From contig DAIDHE010000407.1 of NCBI GenBank assembly GCA_027459775.1, positions 1-38,731 of the forward strand: 38,731 nt of DNA, in the 5' to 3' direction. Within the stretch, counting starts at the first letter, position 1. The number at the start of each line of letters is the position of its first letter. The notes under the pieces were generated by a model that worked only from the letters and a program-made list of their open reading frames with translations, searched no databases and was not told the origin of the DNA. Position numbers and translations under genes: made by a program. The stretch is from Planctomycetales bacterium. Lineage in GTDB: Bacteria > Planctomycetota > Planctomycetia > Isosphaerales > Isosphaeraceae. This document shows, piece by piece, positions 1 to 6,834 of this stretch.

Positions 1-1
1 G

Positions 2-1153
2 CGCGCCCTCCGACCGGAACTGGCCTCACTCAGATTCGTCGCCCTGACTCATCCTCACGCCGATCACTGCATGGGCGCGCACGCATACCTTGAATCCTAT
101 CGCGTGCAAGAGGTCTGGCTTTTTCATTCCTTCTTGGAGCAGGCGTGCCTGGGATTCTTCAAGGCAATGCACGACAAGAAATCCAAGGATGCCGTCGAGG
201 CGGCACTGGAACTGCCGGCGGGGTCCGTATGGCTCGACGCCTTGAAATTGCGGAAGGCGATCAAGGAGCAAGACGGCGCGATCAGAAAACGCTTCCTGCG
301 AGCGGATCAAGAGGTCGGCCTTGTCGCAGGCCGGGTGAAAGCGCGATTCCTGACCCCGAACGACCAGGGCGTTTGGCGGTACGGGGAAATACTGGCCAAC
401 GCGGTGACTTCGCTGGAGGGTGACGGGCCGACGCTTGACCCGGACTGGGATCCTGGCGGCCTGCCGCATAATCAAGCGAGCGGCGTCATCCTTCTCGAAT
501 ACGGACAAACTCGGCTTCTGTTCATGGCGGATGCCGAGGATCTCTCATGGCGCGATTTGATCGAAGAGCAAAGCGCCCCCGTGCTTCCCAAGGCGAATTT
601 CATCAAGGCGTCGCACCACGGGTCGGCGAACGGGTTCAACGCAATGATTTACGATTGGGCGGCCGACAAGAACACAGTCGTGGTGATGACGCCCTTCAAC
701 CGCCATCGGCGTCCTCTTCCCACGGGCTTGGGCGTCGATCTGGTCAGGCCCTATGTCAAGGAACTGTACTGCACGAATTGCGTCGAAGCCCGCAAGGCCT
801 CAGGGCTGGCCTGGCAATTCATGACGCCGGGGGCCACTCCCTCGCCAGCCCTTCCACTTGAGTGGGCCGTCGATTGCCGCGACGACAGTCGGCGGCTCTC
901 GTTGCTGGCGGATCAGCAGGTTACGCACCCCTACGTCGCCGGAACCATTTCTATTCCACCAAGGTGGCACCACGCCTGCCAGAAGCATCCCGAGCTGATC
1001 CAGTTGCTCTGCCCCGAGCTCAGGAATCTCAAGCTCGTCGGGCCCAGACCTCGTCTCAATGACGAATTCCGAGTGAGCCTGACCTACGACGATGGCGGGA
1101 ACGTCCTGGATCAATACGTCGGCTGGGGCGCGGGTCGGTTACCAGGATCGTAG
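2..1153 (+). CDS. Metallo-beta-lactamase-fold hydrolase, 5' end missing (runs off left edge)
   Basis: The reading frame is open from the first complete codon at position 2, so the gene begins outside the window; 383 residues are visible. An ATG at 71 exists, but the frame before it encodes the metal-binding motif THPHADH (visible residues 16-22), so 71 is not the real start. Further on are LLFMADAED, which fits the metal-binding Asp strand, and KASHHGS, typical of the MBL domain of ComEC/Rec2-like proteins and their stand-alone relatives. No membrane segments are visible, so this is a soluble MBL hydrolase rather than a full ComEC channel. The last 120 or so residues after the MBL core are unassigned. 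The substrate is unknown; nuclease or phosphodiesterase activity would be typical of the fold. The fold assignment is strong, the function is open. Confidence 0.85.
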   Translation, partial: RALRPELASLRFVALTHPHADHCMGAHAYLESYRVQEVWLFHSFLEQACLGFFKAMHDKKSKDAVEAALELPAGSVWLDALKLRKAIKEQDGAIRKRFLRADQEVGLVAGRVKARFLTPNDQGVWRYGEILANAVTSLEGDGPTLDPDWDPGGLPHNQASGVILLEYGQTRLLFMADAEDLSWRDLIEEQSAPVLPKANFIKASHHGSANGFNAMIYDWAADKNTVVVMTPFNRHRRPLPTGLGVDLVRPYVKELYCTNCVEARKASGLAWQFMTPGATPSPALPLEWAVDCRDDSRRLSLLADQQVTHPYVAGTISIPPRWHHACQKHPELIQLLCPELRNLKLVGPRPRLNDEFRVSLTYDDGGNVLDQYVGWGAGRLPGS

Positions 1154-1340
1154 GTCGGAATCGCCCCCGGACCCCTGCCTCACCCTTACCACCAAAACAC
1201 GAACGGCCCGCGAGCCATCCCAGGGGATGAATCGAGGGCCGTCATGCTTCGCCGATTTTCGCCGGCCGACCGCGAGAGACTCGCGATCGGCCGGGTTCGA
1301 TCAGCTTGAGACCAGGCGCGGGCCGCGGCCCGGGCCTCGC

Positions 1341-1877
1341 TCAGTTCCCCGAGGGGGTCGGGAGCAGGAGTCCGCTCGCCGAGGTCTCGCGGACTTCGGG
1401 GGCGGGAGGAACTTCCTCGCTGCCAATCGCCGGGGTCATCTCGGCGGGCATGGCCGCGATCGTGGGCGCCGGCTTGCCGGTGTACACGTGCTGGCCAGCG
1501 CCGAAGACCTGGGGCGAAGCCGCGGCCTGGGCCGACGGGGCGGCGCCTTGGCCACTGGCGTAGGGACCGCACGTCGAGCAGGGCTTGGGCTGGTGGGCGA
1601 AGGAGAAGTTGTGCTTCTTCTTGAGAACCCACTCATAGGACGTCGTGTGGCAGAGCTTGGGGAGATGGCAGCTCAGCTTGGGAAGCTTGATCGTGAAGTG
1701 GCACTTCTTGCCCGTCTCGCACGGGGCAGCGCCACCCTGACCGCTGGGCATCACGCCCCCCTGGGGCGAGGCCAGCCCACAGGTGGAACAACCCGAATCG
1801 TAACCGCCCGCCTTGCTCACGCCGCAAAGACCGATCGCGAAGGCGAGGCCGAGGCTCATCGTCAAGGGCTTCAACAT
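1341..1877 (-). CDS. Small secreted Cys-patterned hypothetical protein (178 aa)
   Basis: The frame stays open further upstream, but I chose the ATG at 1875-1877 because it gives a classic signal peptide (MLKPLTMSLGLAFAIGLCG..SKA, residues 1-24) and has an AGGAG at 1889-1893, about 11 bases upstream. The mature part has spaced cysteines (CSTCG, CETGKKC, CHLPKLC, CSTCG) and a basic, aromatic segment near SYEWVLKKKH. It ends in a Pro/Ala-rich tail (about residues 110-178) that looks disordered. Small exported proteins with CxxC pairs and Lys/His-rich stretches are common in planctomycetes. I do not recognise a named family, and metal or cell-wall binding would only be a guess. The gene lies 441 bases downstream of tilS on the same strand and is probably transcribed on its own. 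Confidence 0.7.
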   Translation of the reverse strand: MLKPLTMSLGLAFAIGLCGVSKAGGYDSGCSTCGLASPQGGVMPSGQGGAAPCETGKKCHFTIKLPKLSCHLPKLCHTTSYEWVLKKKHNFSFAHQPKPCSTCGPYASGQGAAPSAQAAASPQVFGAGQHVYTGKPAPTIAAMPAEMTPAIGSEEVPPAPEVRETSASGLLLPTPSGN

Positions 1878-2318
1878 GGGAGAATACTCTCCTAAGGCTA
1901 ACAAGGATCTAGGGCGGCAAGTCCGGCCGGCCGTCTCGCTCGACCCTGATTCGTAACGATCGTCCATGGCGCGACCCAGAGGTCTGGTCTTCCCGGGACC
2001 AAGAGCCTTCCAGCTCTTCCCCCAAACCACGCCACCAGTTTTCGGCACTCCCGTCTCCTCGCCGGGGCATAAACCTGGCGAGCCATCGGGTATATCGTCA
2101 TCGCCGCGAATCACCCTTGAACTCGTTTCACGTTTTGTACCAAGACCTTACGTCGATCAAATTGACGGTCGTCACGGTCGGGAAAAATGGATAATATGCG
2201 TAGAAGGGGATGTCGGCAGGTTCGGCGCAATCCGACTTTTCGGGGCCGGCGGTCTTTGCCGGACCCTCCCTCTCACCGTCTTCGCGCGGGTCGAGGGCGG
2301 AAAAAAAACGTGCGGTCG
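1878..2318. other. Intergenic region between tilS stop and secreted-protein start
   Basis: About 440 bases with no convincing gene. The stretch around 2100-2210 is clearly more AT-rich than its surroundings, which suggests it holds the promoter of the minus-strand secreted protein. I could not identify -35/-10 boxes with confidence. An A-run at 2301-2308 lies just beyond the tilS stop and gives a T-run on the tilS strand, possibly part of its terminator, but no strong stem adjoins it. ORFs that can be drawn here are short and have no recognisable sequence. Confidence 0.4.
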
Positions 2319-3731
2319 TCAGTCGGTGTAGAGCCGCGGGGGGTGTTGCTGGAAGCGGAGAGAGAGGGTGTGGCGAGTTTCGGGGGTGATGCGGGCGTGG
2401 TGGCTGATGCGGTGGCCGACGACCCAGACGATGCCGCGCTGGTCGCGCACGATGGGGATGGTCGAGCGCCTGGGCCGGGGGATTCTGCGACCGCGTAGGA
2501 AGTCGGCCAGGGGGGTGGTTTGACCGTTCATGCCCAGGGGGTCGAAACGATCGCCGGGGCGGGCGATGTCGATGACGAGCGGAGGCGCGAGCTGATCGAG
2601 GTCGAGCGTTTCGTCGGCTGGCAGCATGGGGTCCAGGCGGGCGACGATCGAGCCGAACGCCCAGGCGACCTCGGCGGTCCCTGGGATTTCGAGGGGGATC
2701 GAGTCGGCGGTTTCGTCCGCGGGTTGGTTGATCGGCTCGAGCCGGCGGCGGAGGATGAGCAGATCCTGGGAGACGACGGCTTCGACCCCGCCCCCCAGGT
2801 TGCAGGGGGGGGCGCTCGCGTGGGGGGCCAGCGCAGCGAGTCTGCGCCAGCGCTCGGCCGACATCGCCTGCTCGGGCCAGCCCTGGTCGCGCCAGGCCTT
2901 GCGCAAGAGCTCGGTGCGCATGAACCGAGGGACCGCCGCCAGATCGACGCGACGAAAGACGATTGCACCCGAGGGGTCGCTCACGCGGAGCGCGGGCTCG
3001 AGCGCTCGGGCCATCTCATCGACCACCCGGGCATGGGCCGCCGCCGACTTCCCCAGCCGTGCGAGCGCAGGGGCGATCTGGGGATTGTAAAGCGCGGCCA
3101 CGGTGGGCAAGAGCTGGTGTCGGATCCGGGCGCGGGTTCGGCGCATGTCGGTGTTCGACGAATCCTCGCGGTAGTGCTGGCCGCGCTCCTCGAGAAAGGC
3201 GCGCAGCTCGTCGCGACCGATGGCCAACAGCGGCCGCGCCAGCACGATCTTGGGCGACGGGTTGAGCACGCGCAGGGGTCTCATGCCCCGCAGCCCATGC
3301 ACGCCCGTGCCGCGGACGATCCTGTGCAGAATGGTCTCGGCCTGGTCGTCGAGCGTGTGAGCGGCCGCGATCACGGTCGCCCCTCGCGCGATCGCGCGTT
3401 CGACCAGCCACTGATACCGGGCGCGTCGGGCCTCGGCCTCGAAGCCCCCTTCACCCTCCGCCCGCCAGCGGCCGACGTCGCAAGGAATGCCAAGCTGCCC
3501 GGCCAGATCGCGGACAAACGCCTCGTCGGCATCGCTCTCGGCGCCGCGGGCCTGATGGTTCAGATGCGCGATCGCCAGCGTAAGCCCCAGGCGCGGCTGG
3601 GCCTGGGCCAGGATCCGCGCCAGGGCGACCGAATCGCCGCCGCCCGAGACCGCGACCACCCAGGATCTGCCCAGGCCCCGTGTGAGCCAGCGCCTTACTC
3701 GGCCATCGACCGATTCGATCAGCGACGTCAT
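2319..3731 (-). CDS. tilS: tRNA(Ile)-lysidine synthase
   Basis: Converts C34 of the CAU-anticodon tRNA-Ile to lysidine, using ATP and lysine, so that AUA is read as Ile; an essential cytoplasmic enzyme. The product is 470 aa. The N-terminal PP-loop ATPase motif SGGGDS is at residues 29-34, followed by AHLNHQARG and AAHTLDDQAET, both typical of TilS. The C-terminal domain is present too, with RPGDRFDPLGM, DFLRGRRIPR and GIVWVVGHRI. The start at 3731 is preferred over upstream in-frame codons because a perfect AGGAGG lies 5 bases before it and the PP-loop is then at the usual distance from the N-terminus. It is divergent from the methyltransferase gene, with 84 bases between the two starts. Confidence 0.96.
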   Translation of the reverse strand: MTSLIESVDGRVRRWLTRGLGRSWVVAVSGGGDSVALARILAQAQPRLGLTLAIAHLNHQARGAESDADEAFVRDLAGQLGIPCDVGRWRAEGEGGFEAEARRARYQWLVERAIARGATVIAAAHTLDDQAETILHRIVRGTGVHGLRGMRPLRVLNPSPKIVLARPLLAIGRDELRAFLEERGQHYREDSSNTDMRRTRARIRHQLLPTVAALYNPQIAPALARLGKSAAAHARVVDEMARALEPALRVSDPSGAIVFRRVDLAAVPRFMRTELLRKAWRDQGWPEQAMSAERWRRLAALAPHASAPPCNLGGGVEAVVSQDLLILRRRLEPINQPADETADSIPLEIPGTAEVAWAFGSIVARLDPMLPADETLDLDQLAPPLVIDIARPGDRFDPLGMNGQTTPLADFLRGRRIPRPRRSTIPIVRDQRGIVWVVGHRISHHARITPETRHTLSLRFQQHPPRLYTD

Positions 3732-3736
3732 TCGAC

Positions 3737-3742
3737 CCTCCT
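3737..3742 (-). promoter_or_regulatory. Shine-Dalgarno site of tilS
   Basis: AGGAGG on the minus strand, 5 bases before the ATG at 3729-3731. It decides the tilS start against longer in-frame alternatives up to 3812. Confidence 0.75.
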
Positions 3743-3815
3743 GGTACGAATGGTTAGAATACCCGATTTGGCTGGGCTTCTCACGGGGCGTCGATCGCGA
3801 TTCTCGAGACAACGT

Positions 3816-4766
3816 ATGAATCTGGAGCAGATTGGGCTTTTACGATGTCCGCGGTGTCGAGGCGCGCTCGAGGGGGCTGGGGCTCCGCTCGAGGGGGTCA
3901 GTTGCTCGTGTTGCGGCAAGGAGTATCGCATCGAGCGGCGAGCGCTTCGGCTGGCGGGCAGCGCGGGCGATTACACCGAGAGCTTCGGCCGCCAGTGGAA
4001 TCGCTACGACGTCGCGCGGCCGGCCGAGGACGCGGCGGTTTTCCGGGTGAAGACCGGGGTCTCGGCGCTCGCGCTCGCGGGCCAGCGCGTGCTCGACGCC
4101 GGCTGCGGCGGCGGCCGCTACGCCCGGTTGGCCGCCGAGTCGGGTGCTCATGTGATTGGCATTGATTTGAGCCGGGCCGTCGACAAGGCGGCCGAGCTCT
4201 GCGCTCCCTATCCCCAAGCCTTGATCGTGCAGGCCGATCTTTTGAATTTGCCGGTCGCGCAGGGGGCGTTTGATCTGGTTTATTCGATCGGGGTGTTGCA
4301 TCACACGCCGGCGCCGCGGGTCGCCTTTGCCCAGATCGCGCGGTGCGTGAAGCCTGGCGGCCGGCTTTCGGTCTGGCTCTATCGCAAGAACACGCCGCCC
4401 CAGGAGTGGATCAATTCGGCCCTCCGCCACCTCGCCGGCCGCCTGCCCCCGCGCGTCCTGGAAAACCTGTGCGCGGGCCTGGCCGTGCTGGGCGGCGTCC
4501 CCGTCCTCAACAAGACGCTCAACAAGATCGTCAACTTCTCGAACCACCCCGATTGGACCCTCCGCGTCTGCGACAATTTCGACTGGTACGCCCCTCCGTT
4601 TCAATCGCATCACACGGTCGACGAGCTCAAGAGCTGGTTTCACGAGGAAGGGTTCGCCGATATCGAGGAGCTCGCCCCCGAAAAAAGCGGCAGTGTTTAT
4701 GACTGGGCACATCATCATAACTTGATTATCGGCGGCGGGGTCAACGTGACGGGGGCGCGGAGGTAG
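3816..4766 (+). CDS. Class I SAM-dependent methyltransferase with N-terminal zinc ribbon
   Basis: 316 aa. The N-terminus carries a Trm112-like zinc ribbon (CPRC at residues 11-14, CSCC at 30-33). It is followed by a Rossmann methyltransferase with motif I VLDAGCGGGRYA (residues 92-103), an acidic strand end GIDLS (115-119), and IGVLHHTPAP (158-167), typical of Methyltransf_11-type enzymes. The last 120 residues may form a substrate lid. The frame is open far upstream into the tilS antisense region, but homology-like sequence starts only at MNLEQIGLLRCPRC, so ATG 3816 is the sensible start. The substrate is unknown; proteins of this architecture often act on small molecules or lipids. The gene faces the ImmA-like gene convergently. 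Confidence 0.88.
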   Translation: MNLEQIGLLRCPRCRGALEGAGAPLEGVSCSCCGKEYRIERRALRLAGSAGDYTESFGRQWNRYDVARPAEDAAVFRVKTGVSALALAGQRVLDAGCGGGRYARLAAESGAHVIGIDLSRAVDKAAELCAPYPQALIVQADLLNLPVAQGAFDLVYSIGVLHHTPAPRVAFAQIARCVKPGGRLSVWLYRKNTPPQEWINSALRHLAGRLPPRVLENLCAGLAVLGGVPVLNKTLNKIVNFSNHPDWTLRVCDNFDWYAPPFQSHHTVDELKSWFHEEGFADIEELAPEKSGSVYDWAHHHNLIIGGGVNVTGARR

Positions 4767-4843
4767 AGCGCGATCGTGTTCGAGGTATTCCGCGCCAGCG
4801 ATCAATCGTTCGCGTGGGGAAGGCCTGGGCCGGGCCCTTGACT

Positions 4844-6157
4844 TCAAGACGAGACGCGGGCGAGGCGGTGGTTCTCGATTTGATGTCTGACGACGAACGC
4901 CGACACGCCATAATCGTGTGCTAGATCGTCGATCTCATCCTCCCCGACCGTCGCCCCGGACAGATCTTTTCGCAGCATGTGATGGGGCGCGAGAAACTCG
5001 GCGGCGAAGGCGCGATTCATCCGCTGCCGGTCGGTTCTCAGTCCGGACACCGCCGCGAAGCGATGATCGAGCGTGGTCAAATGCTCGAAAAGTGCTCGGC
5101 AGAATGCGAACTGGCGTGAGTCTTGCCGCTTCTTCTCGATGAGAAACCTGGGATTGCCGCGCTGGTTCGACCCGGAAAGTGCATCCAGAAATGAGCAGGT
5201 GCTCGTTTCTCGAATCACGCATTGGTCGAGTTGATCGATGTTCAGGAATCCAGCGAGCTCGTCGAGCGAGTGGGATTTCCAACCGCCGCCGTTGAATTTC
5301 GCCCGGAGTCTCGCGGCGAACGTGTAGCCGGTCTCCCACGGGCTAGCCCCCTTCGGCGGTGTTGGCGACTGGTTTCGGACTCCCTTCAGGGCGTCGATTT
5401 CGTCGTCATTGGAAGCGATGGATTCGGAGGCCGCCGCCAGCTCGGACGTTTGAGCGGCCAATCGATCGGGGGTCGCCAGGGACAAGAAGTCGTCGAGGAG
5501 TTCAGGGCGAATTCTCCGGGACGCGTCGAGGATTTCCGCTTCCAGTGAATCGTCATCCTCGTAGGGGTTGCTGCCGAGCCGGGCCGCGGCTTGGCAGTAT
5601 GCCCGCTCGTCGTCGTCGGCTTGCTGAATCGCCGCCCATTGATCGTGCAGCGTCGTTCGCGGCAGTCCCATGTCGTCGAGCCGCGTGACGACCGCGTTCA
5701 CGAAGTCGCCCAGGGTTGCTTCCAGGGCGCGAGCGGACAGCAGGGCTTGTCCGCTCGTTGAAAACCTGATCCCCGCGGCGGGGATGTCCAGCGGCATCCA
5801 CTGGGCCTCGACGTTTTCCCCGAGCGTGACGAGACGGAGCGACGGCAGGACAAAGCCCTCGCGCGCCCATCGAAGATTGTGTCTCCGTTCGAACAGCCGA
5901 TCCTTCCCAGCGACCGGGCGCTCGACTTCGGATTTCAGAAACCACCAGTTGTCGGCCAGCCACTCGGCGAGCGTGAACAGCGGGAGGAAAACGCGGGTTC
6001 GAACCGATTTTGTTTGGCGGTCCAGCAATTCGGTCACGGGATCGTCGTCGATCAGGATCGACAACGACCCCCATGTCGCGCGCAGTTCTTCTCCACGGGC
6101 TGACGCCGGATCTTGCCAATCGAAATCCAAGCGGAGGTTGCTCATGGAATCGTTCAC
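4844..6157 (-). CDS. ImmA/IrrE-like protein, apparently without the HExxH metalloprotease motif
   Basis: 437 aa from a GTG at 6155-6157; an internal ATG at 6143-6145 (MSNLRLDFDW) is an equally possible start. The C-terminal part matches the ImmA/IrrE pattern: a helix ending FAAEFLAP (about residues 384-391), then DEIDDLAHDYGVSAFVVRHQIEN, where family members have a 'FGVS..VV..RL.N' motif. Upstream, where the family has an HELGH-type metal site, this protein reads RALFEH (354-359), so the canonical metalloprotease residues are not seen. Residues 1-330 match nothing I recognise, apart from ADNWWFL, reminiscent of host-interacting helices. ImmA/IrrE proteins usually cut repressors in mobile-element or stress responses; this one could be a non-catalytic sensor or adaptor. 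A 71-codon ORF ends one base before the GTG, suggesting a two-gene operon. Confidence 0.65.
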   Translation of the reverse strand: MNDSMSNLRLDFDWQDPASARGEELRATWGSLSILIDDDPVTELLDRQTKSVRTRVFLPLFTLAEWLADNWWFLKSEVERPVAGKDRLFERRHNLRWAREGFVLPSLRLVTLGENVEAQWMPLDIPAAGIRFSTSGQALLSARALEATLGDFVNAVVTRLDDMGLPRTTLHDQWAAIQQADDDERAYCQAAARLGSNPYEDDDSLEAEILDASRRIRPELLDDFLSLATPDRLAAQTSELAAASESIASNDDEIDALKGVRNQSPTPPKGASPWETGYTFAARLRAKFNGGGWKSHSLDELAGFLNIDQLDQCVIRETSTCSFLDALSGSNQRGNPRFLIEKKRQDSRQFAFCRALFEHLTTLDHRFAAVSGLRTDRQRMNRAFAAEFLAPHHMLRKDLSGATVGEDEIDDLAHDYGVSAFVVRHQIENHRLARVSS

Positions 6158-6158
6158 T

Positions 6159-6374
6159 TCAGGGGCGCCAGTCGAAGTCGTCGAGTTCGACCGGCCATTC
6201 CTCGGGCTCCAACTGCCACCCCTTGTCTTGCCCGAGGTCGCGATTCACGAGCCGCGCTTCGTAGACGACGTCACCGACCTTGCACCGCGCATAGCGCGGC
6301 AAGCCGCCTTCCCAGGGACCGCCGAAACACTGAAGCTCAAACGCACGTCGCAGCCATCGTTGGATTTCGGGCAA
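6159..6374 (-). CDS. Small hypothetical protein upstream of the ImmA-like gene (71 aa, TTG start)
   Basis: The stop TGA (6161-6159) is separated by one base from the GTG of the ImmA-like gene, which suggests translational coupling. The product is acidic at its C-terminus (PEEWPVELDDFDWRP) and has a helix-like start (PEIQRWLRRAFELQCF). No ATG exists in this frame; the start used here is TTG at 6372-6374. Plausible protein-like sequence (KCDPALNDLL) continues upstream of the TTG to a stop at 6503-6501, but with no good start codon. The gene may therefore be 5' truncated, use a non-standard start, or contain a sequence error. I recognise no family. A regulator or partner of the ImmA-like protein is a guess from position only. 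Confidence 0.45.
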   Translation of the reverse strand: MPEIQRWLRRAFELQCFGGPWEGGLPRYARCKVGDVVYEARLVNRDLGQDKGWQLEPEEWPVELDDFDWRP

Positions 6375-6834
6375 GAGATCGTTCAGCGCCGGGTCGCACT
6401 TCGTCGCATCCGCGCGAGGTCGCGGCGAGCCAGCAAACGACGGTCCTGTCTTGTGTTCCGGACCCCGACGTAAGTGACCCGCGACGCCAACCCCTCCCCA
6501 TCAACGCCAACCGGCGGCGGTTGAACGACTCGTGACAGCGGTCTCTTTCGCCGGGGAGCACGCACGGTATGACACGTCGCTTCCAATGGTTCCCAGCCGC
6601 CCACAACCCGAAGCTCCACGACACATAGACTCTAACATCAAGGCGGAACGCTTGAAAGTGGGACGACGACGAGCAGACACTACATGCAGGAGGAAGGGAT
6701 TTGTGCCGTGGCGGGCTCCGGAAAGCCGTCATCCACAGGGTGTTGTGATCCCCGGCTTCGGCCAAGGCCGAGGCGACGTTCCGTGAGGTTCGCGGGAGGT
6801 GGTGTACGAGAGGATGGGGCAAGGTTCCCGGACC
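6375..6834. other. Gene-poor interval between ImmA-like operon and kinase
   Basis: About 460 bases. Several frames are open (for example a 161-codon minus-strand frame across 6337-6822), but none has recognisable domains, a good ribosome site or consistent composition. The stretch around 6540-6700 is more AT-rich and could hold the promoter of the minus-strand small ORF/ImmA pair. The 3' side lies downstream of the kinase stop; I see no clear terminator. Confidence 0.35.

Noticed and set aside
2520-3815. N-terminal extension of the methyltransferase across the tilS antisense
   Set aside because: tilS on the minus strand is certain; the extension has no family match and the zinc ribbon starts right after ATG 3816.
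4767-4843. Bidirectional terminator between the methyltransferase and ImmA-like genes
   Set aside because: There is a GC-rich stretch (ggcctgggccgggccc) but no clear stem with a T-run on either side.
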